Origin: Betaproteobacteria bacterium RIFCSPLOWO2_12_FULL_68_20
Lineage (GTDB): Bacteria > Pseudomonadota > Gammaproteobacteria > Burkholderiales > SG8-39
Reading direction: 5' to 3'
Length of the DNA stretch: 64,000 nt
Assembly: GCA_001770655.1 (NCBI GenBank)
Contig: MERQ01000014.1
Location: 57,674 to 121,673, forward strand
Under the pieces are notes generated by a model. The model made no database searches, had not been told where the DNA came from, and saw nothing but the letters and a program-made list of their open reading frames with translations. Position numbers and translations under genes: made by a program. Shown piece by piece: positions 1 through 13,373 of the stretch (positions within the stretch are counted from its first letter, which is position 1; every line of letters begins with the position of its first letter).

Positions 1-864
1 GCAGCGCGAGTTCCAGCACCGCCTGGGTCTCTCGATCGGCATCGTCAGCTCGGGAGTCGGCGTGGGGATGCTGCTGGTGGTGCCGCTCGCGCAGCTCCTC
101 ATCGACGCCTTCGGCTGGCGCACGGCGTTCCGGGTGCTCGGCGCGATCAGCGTGCTGTGGATCGTGCCCGCGTCGCTGTGGCTGATGCGCGCGCCGCTCA
201 GGCAAAGTCAAAATCAGGGACAGACCCCAATAAAGCAGAACCAGGCAAAACCGGGGTCTGTCCCTAAACCCGCCTCGCACGCGATGACGCTTGGCGAGGC
301 GATGCGCACGCAGCCCTTCTGGCTGCTGATGGCCGCGTTCTTCTTCGGCAACATGTCCTCGCAGACGCTGCACGTGCACCAGGTGGCGTACCTCGTCGAC
401 CACGGCCTCGCGGCGATCGTCGCCGCCTCGGTGGTCGGCGTGGTGGGCGCGGCGAGCATCGCCGGCAAGACCGGCGGCGGCTGGCTCTCGGACCGCGTAG
501 AGCGCGAGCTGGTGTTCGTCGCCGGGATCGCGCTCCTGGCGGCGAGCGCCTTCGTGCTGCTCGCGCTCGGCGCCGCGCCCACGCGCTGGGGCGCCTACGG
601 CTACGCGGTGCTCCTCGGCGTCGGCTATTCCGTCACCGCCTCGCTCATCCCGGCGATGGTGGCCGACCGCTTCAGCGGGCCGCACTTCGGCGCCATCGTC
701 GGCGTGGGCCTGATGGGAAGCGCGGCGGGGAGCGCGCTCGGGCCGTGGCTCGCCGGGGTCCTGTACGACGCGACGGGGAGCTACGCGCTGGCCTTCACCA
801 TCGCCGCGGCGTGCGGCGTGGTCGCGGGCGCGGCGGGCTGGCGCGCGCGCACGCTGCGGCTGCG

Positions 865-868
<4 letters not shown>
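1..868 (+). CDS. MFS transporter (5' truncated by window start)
   Basis: Multiple hydrophobic TM segments and MFS-like GWLSDR motif; frame open from the window start; contains a REP-like in-frame insertion at about 208-270. Confidence 0.85.
216..265. repeat. REP-like palindrome inside the MFS gene
   Basis: 13-bp arms AGGGACAGACCCC/GGGGTCTGTCCCT. Confidence 0.9.
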
Positions 869-2682
<1,814 letters not shown>

Positions 2683-2758
2683 GGGTGGGTATTAGACCGC
2701 GAAACCGAAAAGCCGTGATACTGGATAAACGTCCAGCCTTGGCCTATAGTCGCCCTCC

Positions 2759-4837
2759 GTGGGGGCGATCGAGGCATTCGACAGGCTGAACGAAAGGCAG
2801 CGCGAAGCTGCCCGCTTCCCCGGCCGACCGCTTCTCATCATCGCCGGCGCCGGCACTGGCAAGACCAGCACCCTCGCGCACCGCGTCGCGCACCTGGTCC
2901 TCGAGGGCGTTGCGCCGGAAGCGATCCTCCTTCTCACCTTCACCCGCCGCGCGGCGGCGGAGATGACGCGCCGCGCGCAGAGGATCGTCGGCGAGGCCCT
3001 CACCCCCGGCCCCTCTCCCGCAAGCGGGAGAGGGGAGCAAATATCCGCCATCCGCCTCCCCTGGTCGGGCACGTTCCACTCGATCGCCAACCGCCTCATC
3101 CGCCGCCACGCGACGCGCGTCGGGCTCGAGCCCTCGTTCTCGGTGCTAGACCGCGGCGACGCGGCCGACCTGATGGACGTGGTGCGCCACGAGCTGGGGC
3201 TGTCGAAAACGGAAAAGCGATTCCCCCGCAAGGACACCTGCCTCGCGATCTACTCGCACCGCGTGAGCACGCAGGCGCCGCTCGCCGCAACGCTCGAGGC
3301 CGCGTTCCCGTGGTGCGCCGAATGGGAGGCCGCATTGAAGCGGCTCTTCGCCGCCTACGTCGAGCGCAAGCTCGCGAGCCAGGCGCTCGACTACGACGAC
3401 CTGCTCCTCTACTGGCACGCGATGATGCAGGACACCGCGCTCGCCGGGGAGATCGGCGCGCGCTTCGCGCACGTCCTGGTGGACGAGTACCAGGACACGA
3501 ACCTCGTCCAAGCCGAGATCCTGAAGGCGCTGCGCCCGGCGGGCGAGGGGTTGACGGTGGTCGGCGACGACGCGCAGGCGATCTACTCGTTCCGCGCGGC
3601 GACGGTGGAGAACATCCTCGCCTTCGAGCGCGAGTACGGCGCCGCGGTGGTAAGGCTGGAGGAGAACTACCGATCGACGCAGGCGGTGCTCGACGCCGCC
3701 AATGCGCTGATGGGCGAGAGCGCGACGGGGTATCGCAAAGAGCTGAGGGCGCACACCACCCCGGCGCTGCGCGCCACCCCTCCTCGGGGAGGAGGGGAAA
3801 AACCCCACGAACCCAAGAAACCCAAATACGTCACCGTCCTCGACGATGCCGCGCAGGCGCGATACGTAGTCGAGCGCGTGCTCGAGGCGCGCGAGGCGGG
3901 CGTGATGCTCAGGCGCCAGGCGGTGCTCTTTCGCAGCTCGCACCACTCCGACGTGCTGGAGCTCGAGCTCGTGCGGCGGAACATCCCCTACGTGAAGTAC
4001 GGCGGGCTCAAGTTCCTCGAGGCGGCGCACGTGAAGGACCTGCTCGCGCTGCTGCGCTGGGCGGACAACCCGAGAAACCGCGTGGCGGCGTTTCGCGCGC
4101 TGCAGCTCCAGGAAGGCGTCGGGCCGGGCACCGCGGCGCGGGTGTTCGAGAAGTTCGAAGCCGCGGCGTTCGCCTGGTCGGGCCTCAGGACCGCGCAAGG
4201 CCTCGTGGAGCTGATGGCCTTCCTCGGCGACCCGCGCACGCCCTGGCCGGGGCAGGTGCGCCGCGCGCGCGAGTGGTACGCGCCGGCCCTCGAGCGCCTG
4301 CACGACGCGGGCGAGGTGCGCTCGGGCGACCTCGAGCAGCTCGAGCGCATCGCCGCCGGCTTCGAGACGCGCGAGCGCTTCCTCACCGAGCTCGCGCTCG
4401 ACCCGCCCGCGGCGACCGGCGACCTCGCGGGCGAGCCGCACCGCGACGAGGACTACCTCGTCCTCTCCACCGTGCACTCGGCCAAGGGCCAGGAGTGGGA
4501 CGCGGTGTTTGTCCTCAACGTCGCCGACGGCAACTTCCCGAACGAGCACGCCACCGGCCGCCCGGACCTCGTCGAGGAGGAGCGGCGCCTGCTCTACGTG
4601 GCGATGACGCGCGCGAAGACGAGTCTTCACCTCATCGCTCCGCTCAAGTACTACGTGACGCAGCAATCGCGCACGGGCGACCGGCACGTGTACGGGGCGA
4701 GGAGCCGGTTCATGACCGAGGCGGTAATGGCGTGCCTGGAGCAGGTAACGTACGGAGAGGCCGAGGGAGAGGAACTGAATCGACAGGCGAAAGCGAGCGT
4801 TGATGTCGCGGGCAGGCTGCGGAAGATGTGGTCGTGA
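2759..4837 (+). CDS. UvrD/Rep/PcrA-family ATP-dependent DNA helicase
   Basis: GTG start; IAGAGTGKTSTLAHRV Walker A, LTFTRRAAAEMTRRA, VDEYQDTN, VVGDDAQAIYSFRAA, STVHSAKGQEWDAVFV motifs. Confidence 0.93.
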   Translation: MGAIEAFDRLNERQREAARFPGRPLLIIAGAGTGKTSTLAHRVAHLVLEGVAPEAILLLTFTRRAAAEMTRRAQRIVGEALTPGPSPASGRGEQISAIRLPWSGTFHSIANRLIRRHATRVGLEPSFSVLDRGDAADLMDVVRHELGLSKTEKRFPRKDTCLAIYSHRVSTQAPLAATLEAAFPWCAEWEAALKRLFAAYVERKLASQALDYDDLLLYWHAMMQDTALAGEIGARFAHVLVDEYQDTNLVQAEILKALRPAGEGLTVVGDDAQAIYSFRAATVENILAFEREYGAAVVRLEENYRSTQAVLDAANALMGESATGYRKELRAHTTPALRATPPRGGGEKPHEPKKPKYVTVLDDAAQARYVVERVLEAREAGVMLRRQAVLFRSSHHSDVLELELVRRNIPYVKYGGLKFLEAAHVKDLLALLRWADNPRNRVAAFRALQLQEGVGPGTAARVFEKFEAAAFAWSGLRTAQGLVELMAFLGDPRTPWPGQVRRAREWYAPALERLHDAGEVRSGDLEQLERIAAGFETRERFLTELALDPPAATGDLAGEPHRDEDYLVLSTVHSAKGQEWDAVFVLNVADGNFPNEHATGRPDLVEEERRLLYVAMTRAKTSLHLIAPLKYYVTQQSRTGDRHVYGARSRFMTEAVMACLEQVTYGEAEGEELNRQAKASVDVAGRLRKMWS
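2998..3036. repeat. REP-like palindrome inside the helicase gene (CCCCTCTCCCGC/GCGGGAGAGGGG type)
   Basis: ccctcacccccggcccctctcccgcaagcgggagagggg. Confidence 0.88.
3752..3798. repeat. REP-like palindrome inside the helicase gene (same family as 1111-1188)
   Basis: cacaccaccccggcgctgcgcgccacccctcctcggggaggagggg. Confidence 0.88.
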
Positions 4838-4885
4838 GCCGGGCGGCCGCGTCAACCGCTGCGTCATACCGGCGTTGGGCGTTGA

Positions 4886-5146
4886 GTGCCGCCGGCCGGA
4901 TTCGAGCTCACTGCACACGCCGACGCGATCATCGCGGAGCGCGAGATCGACGCTGCCTGGATTGAGCGTGTCCTGTCGAGCCCCGAACGGACGGAAACGG
5001 ATCGATCTGATCCGGCGCTGAAGCACGCGCTGGCTCGAATTGCGGAGTGCGATGACCGTGTTCTGCGGGTGGTCTACAATGCGTCGTTCAATCCGCCGCG
5101 GGTCGTGACCGCCTACTTCGACCGACGGCAGCGAGGCAAGACATGA
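4886..5146 (+). CDS. DUF4258-like small protein (possible toxin)
   Basis: 86 aa, LTAHADAIIAEREIDAAWIERVLSSPE...; 4-bp ATGA overlap with the next ORF. Confidence 0.65.
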   Translation: MPPAGFELTAHADAIIAEREIDAAWIERVLSSPERTETDRSDPALKHALARIAECDDRVLRVVYNASFNPPRVVTAYFDRRQRGKT

Positions 5147-5343
5147 GAATTCACTACGACGAAAAGGTCGACGCGCTTTACCTTCGCCTAGACGACTCGA
5201 AGGTCGTCGACTCGGAGGAGGTGAAGCCCGGCATCGTGCTGGACTTCAACGCCGAGAACGAGGTTGTTGGCATCGAAGTGCTCGATCTCAAGCGGCGCGT
5301 GCCCAAGGCCGACCTGAAGCAGCTCAAGGTTGAAGTTGCCTGA
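5143..5343 (+). CDS. DUF2283 domain protein (possible antitoxin)
   Basis: MRIHYDEKVDALYLRLDDSKVVDSEEVKPGIVLDFNAENEVVGIEVLD is characteristic of DUF2283. Confidence 0.8.
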   Translation: MRIHYDEKVDALYLRLDDSKVVDSEEVKPGIVLDFNAENEVVGIEVLDLKRRVPKADLKQLKVEVA

Positions 5344-5359
5344 ATTGTCGATCCCACGG

Positions 5360-5542
5360 ATGCGCAAAGTGAACAGACGCCACGGCGGCGCGAAAGTGAA
5401 GGTGCGAAGCACAACACGGGATACCCTCGCGCTTCTCGGGATCCTCGCGCTGGGCAACCGGCAGATCGCCGAAGGCAGGACGGTGCCGGCGGCGGAAGCG
5501 CTCCGCCGCATCCGCGCCAAGTTGGCGCGGCGTCCCGCCTGA
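5360..5542 (+). CDS. Small protein, possibly a Phd-like antitoxin C-terminal fragment
   Basis: ORF 5330..5542 with an internal ATG at 5360; LALGNRQIAEGRTVPAAEALRRIRAKL resembles Phd-type antitoxin tails. Confidence 0.35.
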   Translation: MRKVNRRHGGAKVKVRSTTRDTLALLGILALGNRQIAEGRTVPAAEALRRIRAKLARRPA

Positions 5543-6036
5543 GCATCGCGGCCAGCGCCTCCGGCGCCACGTTCTCATCCTGCCGCCGCTGGCGCTATCT
5601 CCTCTGGCGCCGCTGGGAGGCGCGCGGGCGCATCGCCAACTTCCTGATGCTCAACCCGAGCACCGCTGACGAGCTGAAGCTCGACCCGTCGTGCACGCGG
5701 GCGCGGCTGTACGCCCAGCGCTGGGGCTTCGGCGCGCTCGTCGTCACCAACCTCTTCGCCTGGCGCGCGACCGATCCGAAGAACTTGAAGCGGGCGCGCG
5801 AGCCGGTGGGTCGGGGTAACGATTCGGCGATCTTGCGCGCCGCGTGTTCGGCCGGCCTCGTGGTCTGCGCCTGGGGAAATCACGGCGCCCACCGCGATCG
5901 CTCGGCGGCGGTGCTGGAGATGCTGCGCGATGCCGGTGCGAAGCTTCACGTGCTGCGCCTGAACGGCGGCGGCGAGCCTGCGCACCCGCTCTACATGCCG
6001 AAAACCCTCGAGGCCCGCCGCTGGCAGGCAAAATAG
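5539..6036 (+). CDS. DUF1643 domain-containing protein
   Basis: [66 protein letters not shown]; homology extends upstream of the first ATG (5647) so the start is uncertain. Confidence 0.7.
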   Translation: MSIAASASGATFSSCRRWRYLLWRRWEARGRIANFLMLNPSTADELKLDPSCTRARLYAQRWGFGALVVTNLFAWRATDPKNLKRAREPVGRGNDSAILRAACSAGLVVCAWGNHGAHRDRSAAVLEMLRDAGAKLHVLRLNGGGEPAHPLYMPKTLEARRWQAK

Positions 6037-6041
6037 CGCCC

Positions 6042-7079
6042 ATGATCCCCTTCTCGGTCCTCGACCTCGCCCCGATCGTCGAAGGCGGCGACGCCGCGCA
6101 GGCGCTCAAGAACTCGCTCGACCTCGCGCGCCACGCCGAGCGCTGGGGCTACCGTCGCGTATGGCTCGCCGAGCACCACAACATGCCCGGCATCGCGAGC
6201 TCCGCCACCGCGGTCGCGATCGCGCACGTCGCCGGCGGCACGCAAACGATCCGCGTCGGCGCGGGCGGCATCATGCTCCCCAACCACGCGCCGCTCGTCA
6301 TCGCCGAGCAGTTCGGCACGCTCGAATCGCTCTTCCCGGGGCGCATCGACCTCGCGCTCGGGCGCGCGCCCGGCACCGACCAGCTCACGGCGCGCGCGCT
6401 GCGCTACGACGCGCAGGCCGCCGACGCTTTTCCCGACGAGGTGCTGGAGCTGATGCATTATTTCCAGCCCGTCGAGCCCGGCCAGCGCGTGCGCGCGGTG
6501 CCCGGCGCGGGGCTCGATGTCCCGATCTGGATCCTCGGCTCGAGCCTGTACGGCGCGCAGCTCGCCGCGGCGCTCGGGCTTCCCTACGCCTTCGCCTCGC
6601 ACTTCGCGCCGGCGATGATGATGCAGGCGCTCGAGGTCTACCGCGCGCGCTTTCGGCCTTCAGGAGTGCTCGAGCGCCCGTACGCGATGCTGGGCGTGAA
6701 CGTCTTCGCCGCGGAGACCGGGAAGGAGGCGCGCCGGCTGATGAGCTCGCGGCTGCAATCGACCATCGCGCTGCGGCTCGGGCGCCCCGGGCCGCTGCCG
6801 CCGCCGGTGGACGATTTCGAGAGCCGGCTCGGGCCGATGGAGCGCGCGCTCGTCGCGGAGTTGGTGGCCGGCACGGTGGTGGGCACGCCCGACGAGGTGC
6901 GCGCGGGGCTGGAGGCCTTCATCGAGAAGACCGCCGCCGACGAGCTGATCGTCGCGGCGCAGGTCTACGACCACGCCGCGCGGCTTCGCTGCTACGAGAT
7001 CGCCGCGCAGGCGCGCGACGAGCTCAGCCGATCCCGAGCAGCTCCACCTCGAACAGCAGCGTCGCGTTCGGCGGGATGA
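6042..7079 (+). CDS. LLM-class (luciferase-like) flavin-dependent oxidoreductase
   Basis: [15 protein letters not shown]...[47 protein letters not shown]. Confidence 0.9.
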   Translation: MIPFSVLDLAPIVEGGDAAQALKNSLDLARHAERWGYRRVWLAEHHNMPGIASSATAVAIAHVAGGTQTIRVGAGGIMLPNHAPLVIAEQFGTLESLFPGRIDLALGRAPGTDQLTARALRYDAQAADAFPDEVLELMHYFQPVEPGQRVRAVPGAGLDVPIWILGSSLYGAQLAAALGLPYAFASHFAPAMMMQALEVYRARFRPSGVLERPYAMLGVNVFAAETGKEARRLMSSRLQSTIALRLGRPGPLPPPVDDFESRLGPMERALVAELVAGTVVGTPDEVRAGLEAFIEKTAADELIVAAQVYDHAARLRCYEIAAQARDELSRSRAAPPRTAASRSAG

Positions 7080-7377
7080 CGCCGCCCGCGCCGCGCGCGC
7101 CGTAGCCGAGCGCGGACGGGATGGTGAGCTTGCGAGTTCCGCCGATCTTCATCCCGGCGACGCCCTCGTCCCAGCCCTTGATCACCTGGCCGCGGCCGAG
7201 CTCGAACTTGAACGGTTCGCCGCGGTCCTTGCTGGAATCGAACTTCTTTCCCCGGATGACGCCGTCGGTGAGCCAGCCCGTGTAGTGAACGGTCACGCCC
7301 TGCCCGGCGGCCGCGGTTGCGCCGGTGCCGACGACGGTATCCTCGAAGATCAATCCGCTCGCGGTGGTGGAGGCCAT
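7024..7377 (-). CDS. FKBP-type peptidyl-prolyl cis-trans isomerase
   Basis: [15 protein letters not shown]...[38 protein letters not shown]. Confidence 0.95.
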   Translation of the reverse strand: MASTTASGLIFEDTVVGTGATAAAGQGVTVHYTGWLTDGVIRGKKFDSSKDRGEPFKFELGRGQVIKGWDEGVAGMKIGGTRKLTIPSALGYGARGAGGVIPPNATLLFEVELLGIG

Positions 7378-7451
7378 CGGGGGATTGTACGCTGGCGCCC
7401 CGGCGCGCCTTTGTTCATAATCCGCGCCGTGATTTCCCAGCGGGACGCTTA

Positions 7452-7721
7452 GTGGCCAAGGAAGAGTTGCTGGAGATAGACGGCGTGGTGCAGGAAGTGC
7501 TCCCCAACACGCGCTTCCGCGTCGAGCTCTCGAACGGCGCCTCCATCCTCGCCTACGCCGGCGGCAAGGTGCGCAAGCACTACATCCGCATCCTCGCCGG
7601 CGACCGCGTGCGCGTCGAGCTCTCGCCCTACGACCTCAGCAAGGGGCGCATCAGCTTCCGCCACCGCGACGAGCGGCCGGCGGTCGTTCCGGTGCGCCGC
7701 CCGAGCTACCGCAGGCGCTGA
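7452..7721 (+). CDS. infA: Translation initiation factor IF-1 (stand-alone copy with basic C-terminal tail)
   Basis: GTG start; [72 protein letters not shown]. Confidence 0.93.
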   Translation: MAKEELLEIDGVVQEVLPNTRFRVELSNGASILAYAGGKVRKHYIRILAGDRVRVELSPYDLSKGRISFRHRDERPAVVPVRRPSYRRR

Positions 7722-7732
7722 GCCGCGCGCGC

Positions 7733-9277
7733 TCAAGCGCGCAGGCGCTCGGCGGAGAGGTAGTGCTGGCGGTAGGTCTCGAAGGGCATCGTGTCCGATT
7801 GCTCGATCTCGCGCTGCCGCGCGAGCGACTCCGCGGCGAGCCGCGCGAAGCGCGCTTCGTCCCCGGCCGGGAGCGCGAGGCCGTGCAGGTGGCCGCGGTG
7901 AAGCAGCGAATGCGCGAGCGCGAAGCGCGTGTAGGAGTCGCCGTGGTTGCGCGCCATCTCGGCGAGCACGTGCGCCGAGGGCGTGAGCGACGCATCAGCC
8001 AGCGCGGCCTTCGCCCACGACAGCGCCTCGCCATAAGCCGCGCCGCCGAGCGCGGCGTCGAGCGCCCGCGCGATCGGCCCGCACTCGGCGAGCAGCTTCG
8101 CCCCCCAGTCGGATAGCGCGACCGATTCGCCGTCCCGGTCCAGCCGCAGCCCCGGCTCGCGCCCGCGCGCCGCGACGCGCTCCTGGTTGCGCGCGATCGC
8201 GGCGATCTCGGCGGGCGTGTCCGGGGGGGCTTCGGCGAGCAGGCAGTGGAGCAGGAACAAGTCGAGAAAGCGCATGGTGCGCGCGCCGATGCCGACCGGC
8301 TCGAACGGATCGAGGTCCATCAGCCGCACCTCGACGTACTCGACCCCGCGCTCGCGCAGCGCGTGCAGCGGCCGCTCGCCCGGGCGGATGCGGCGCTTGG
8401 GCCGGATCTTGCCGTAGAACTCGTTCTCGATCTGCAGCAGGCTGGTCGAGAGCTGGCGGTACTCGTCCCCCTGCCGGAGGCCGAATTTCTGGTACGGGGG
8501 ATAGGGCCGCACCAGCGCCTCGTGCAGCGACTCGGCGTAGCTCTCCAGGCTGTTGTGGCTCACCGCGATCGAGGACTGCGCCTCGCTCTGGTAGCCGAGG
8601 GGCCCCATGCGAAGCGAGGTGGCGTGCGGGAGATACAGCGTCCCCGGCGCGAGCGCCCGCAGCCCGTGCTCGCGGCCTTCGACGAAGCTCGGGCACACCG
8701 CGGGCGAGGCGCCGAAAAGATAGAAGAGCAGCCACCCGTCGCGCCGGAAATTGCGCATGAGCGCGAAATACGCCTCGTTCGGCCCGCCCGACCACGGCAG
8801 GCCCGCCCAGGCCGCCTCGGGCAGCGACCAGTTGTAGTGGATGCCCGAGATGCACTGCATGCGCCGGCCGTAGCGGTGCGAAAGCCCCATGCGGTACACG
8901 GTCTTCGCGCGCCCCAGGTTCGAGGCTCCGTATCGGCCGATCGGGATCGCGTCGTCCGCCGGCAGGTTGCACGGCATGCTCGAGCACCACAGCACCTCCC
9001 CGCCGATCGCGCGGTACACCACCTGGTGGATGCGGGTGAGCTCCTCCAGGCAGGCGTCGGCGCTCGCGTGGACGCCGGTGATGAGCTCGAGCTGCGACTC
9101 GCTGAAGTCGGTGGTGATGTGCGGATGGGCGAGCGCCGAGCCGAGCGCCGCCGGGTGCGGGGTGAGCGCGAGCGCGCCGTCGGGCTGCACGCGCAGCGAC
9201 TCCTTCTCGATCCCGCGCCGCAGGCCGCGCAGCACGGAAGGCGGCAGCGAGCGCAGGCGTTCCTCGAGTCCTCTCAA
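7733..9277 (-). CDS. gshA: Glutamate--cysteine ligase (GshA, proteobacterial type)
   Basis: RRGIEKESLRVQPDGALALTPHPAALGSALAHPHITTDFSESQLELITG; start inferred as TTG at 9277. Confidence 0.93.
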   Translation of the reverse strand: MRGLEERLRSLPPSVLRGLRRGIEKESLRVQPDGALALTPHPAALGSALAHPHITTDFSESQLELITGVHASADACLEELTRIHQVVYRAIGGEVLWCSSMPCNLPADDAIPIGRYGASNLGRAKTVYRMGLSHRYGRRMQCISGIHYNWSLPEAAWAGLPWSGGPNEAYFALMRNFRRDGWLLFYLFGASPAVCPSFVEGREHGLRALAPGTLYLPHATSLRMGPLGYQSEAQSSIAVSHNSLESYAESLHEALVRPYPPYQKFGLRQGDEYRQLSTSLLQIENEFYGKIRPKRRIRPGERPLHALRERGVEYVEVRLMDLDPFEPVGIGARTMRFLDLFLLHCLLAEAPPDTPAEIAAIARNQERVAARGREPGLRLDRDGESVALSDWGAKLLAECGPIARALDAALGGAAYGEALSWAKAALADASLTPSAHVLAEMARNHGDSYTRFALAHSLLHRGHLHGLALPAGDEARFARLAAESLARQREIEQSDTMPFETYRQHYLSAERLRA

Positions 9278-9384
9278 TTGCGCATCCTTGCGGTGACCGG
9301 GGTCCAAAGGTATCAGAGGGCCTCTGCGGCGCCGTGAAACTGCGACCGGCTTGATTTTCCCGTCCGGGCGCCCATGTAGCTGCA

Positions 9385-9779
9385 ATGAGATCGCGCGAAT
9401 TCTCCAGCTGGATGTGGGGGGAGGCGCTCGCGCTCATCGACCGCGCCGAGCGGCTGCAGCGGCGCTTCTTCGAGGTCTCGGGCGACGCCTGGGAGCCGCC
9501 CGCGGACGTGGTCGAGGACGGCGAGGAGCTGCGCGTCCAGGTGGCGCTGCCGGGCGTTCCGGCCGACGCCATCGCGATCGGCGTCGAGCCGGACGCGATC
9601 ACCGTGTCGGCGCTGCGCAATTTTCCACGCTGCGAAGGGGAAGGGTGCATCCACCGGCTGGAGATCCCGTACGGAAGATTCGAGCGCCGCATCGGCCTGC
9701 CGATGCACGCGCTCAACCTTGCCCGCAGGGAGTTGTCCAACGGGGTGCTGACCCTCATGTTACGGAAGAAGGAGGGCGT

Positions 9780-9783
<4 letters not shown>
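9385..9783 (+). CDS. Hsp20/alpha-crystallin family small heat shock protein
   Basis: VVEDGEELRVQVALPGVPADAIAIGVEPDAITVSALR...LSNGVLTLMLRKKE. Confidence 0.88.
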
Positions 9784-12197
<2,414 letters not shown>

Positions 12198-12218
12198 AAA
12201 ACCGGGACAGACCACGTT

Positions 12219-12268
12219 TTCCCCTCCTCTCCGAGGAGGGGTGGCGCGAAGCGCCGGGGTGGTGCTAG
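12219..12268. repeat. REP-like palindrome after lon (CCCCTCCTC/GAGGAGGGG and GGCGC/GCGCC hairpins, preceded by a GGGACAGACCACGTTTT half arm)
   Basis: cccctcctctccgaggaggggtggcgcgaagcgccggggtggtg; shared with 1111-1188, 3752-3798 and 16008-16053. Confidence 0.8.
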
Positions 12269-12304
12269 ACCCAGTGACCGGCCGCCCGCGCTAGGATTCG
12301 CGCC

Positions 12305-12859
12305 GTGACCGCGGAGCTCGAGGTACTTCAAGATGCGATCGCTCGCCTCGAGCGCGCCGGCATCCCGTACATGCTGACGGGATCGGTTGCCTTGAGCTAC
12401 TACGCCGAGCCGCGCATGACTCGGGATGCAGACCTCGTAGTCGAGCTCGCGGGCGTGGATGCGAAATCGGTCGCGACGCTGTTCACGCCCGATTACTACG
12501 TTTCGCAAGCGGACGTGGAGCGCGCCATCGCGGCGCGCACGATGTTCAATGTGCTGCACTTGGAAAAGGTCGTCAAGCTGGACCTGATCGTACGCAAGGA
12601 CACGCCCTACCGGCGGCAGGAGTTCGAGCGCCGCCGGCGCGTGCAGATGCCCGGGTTCCAGGCGTGGATCGTCAGCAGGGAGGACCTGATCCTCTCGAAG
12701 CTCGCCTGGGCCAAGGAATCCGGATCGGAGCTTCAGCTGCGCGATGTCCGCGTGCTGCTTGCGGGCGGTGCCGATGAAGCCTATCTTCGCGCGTACGCCG
12801 ACGGATTGTCGGTGGCCGCTCTGCTGGACACGTACCTCGATGGACGACACGACGCCTGA
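12305..12859 (+). CDS. Nucleotidyltransferase-like protein (AbiEii/DUF6036-type)
   Basis: IPYMLTGSVALSYYAEPRMTRDADLVVEL; the GS...D.D pattern of nucleotidyltransferases. Confidence 0.75.
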   Translation: MTAELEVLQDAIARLERAGIPYMLTGSVALSYYAEPRMTRDADLVVELAGVDAKSVATLFTPDYYVSQADVERAIAARTMFNVLHLEKVVKLDLIVRKDTPYRRQEFERRRRVQMPGFQAWIVSREDLILSKLAWAKESGSELQLRDVRVLLAGGADEAYLRAYADGLSVAALLDTYLDGRHDA

Positions 12860-13058
12860 ATTCCGCCGGCTGATGAGCGAGCGCTTCCGAGCCCTCGCGC
12901 CGCAAGAGCGTGTCCGGATGTGTGCGGAGATGTTCGAAACCGCGCGCCTGATCGTGGAGGCGTCGCTCCCGCAGGGCCTCGACTCCGACGAGCGTCGCTA
13001 CCGGATCTGCCGGCGGTTCTACGGCGACCTGGCCGATCGCGCGTTCGGCCGGCGGTAG
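12840..13058 (+). CDS. Small partner protein of the nucleotidyltransferase (unknown function)
   Basis: 72 aa; MDDTTPEFRRLMSERFRALAPQERVRMCAEMFETARLIVEASLP...RYRICRRFYGDL; overlaps upstream gene by 20 bp. Confidence 0.65.
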   Translation: MDDTTPEFRRLMSERFRALAPQERVRMCAEMFETARLIVEASLPQGLDSDERRYRICRRFYGDLADRAFGRR

Positions 13059-13065
13059 CCGGCGA

Positions 13066-13323
13066 CTACTTCTCGAGCTTGTAGAAGTTGCGGTTCAGCC
13101 ACTCGACCAGGTCCTCGATGTCCTGCTTCGAGATTCCGGGGTCGTAGCGCTCGCCCCAGCGCGCCACTTCCTTCCTGAGCATCGCGATCGACTGGATGCG
13201 CGCCTTGGGCGGCACGTAGAGCTCGGCGCCCTGGCCTACAGGGTCGCCGACCGCGAAGGCGCTCGGCGCCATGGTGAGCAGCGCCAGCACGCCGAGGAAT
13301 GGGGCGGTCTTCATCTCGCCCAT
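13066..13323 (-). CDS. Small secreted hypothetical protein
   Basis: Signal-peptide-like N-terminus MKTAPFLGVLALLTMAPSAFA. Confidence 0.6.
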   Translation of the reverse strand: MGEMKTAPFLGVLALLTMAPSAFAVGDPVGQGAELYVPPKARIQSIAMLRKEVARWGERYDPGISKQDIEDLVEWLNRNFYKLEK

Positions 13324-13373
13324 ACGCTAGCGTTGCGCCGCGTCCCCGAATTGATCCACGTCAAATTCTGCCC

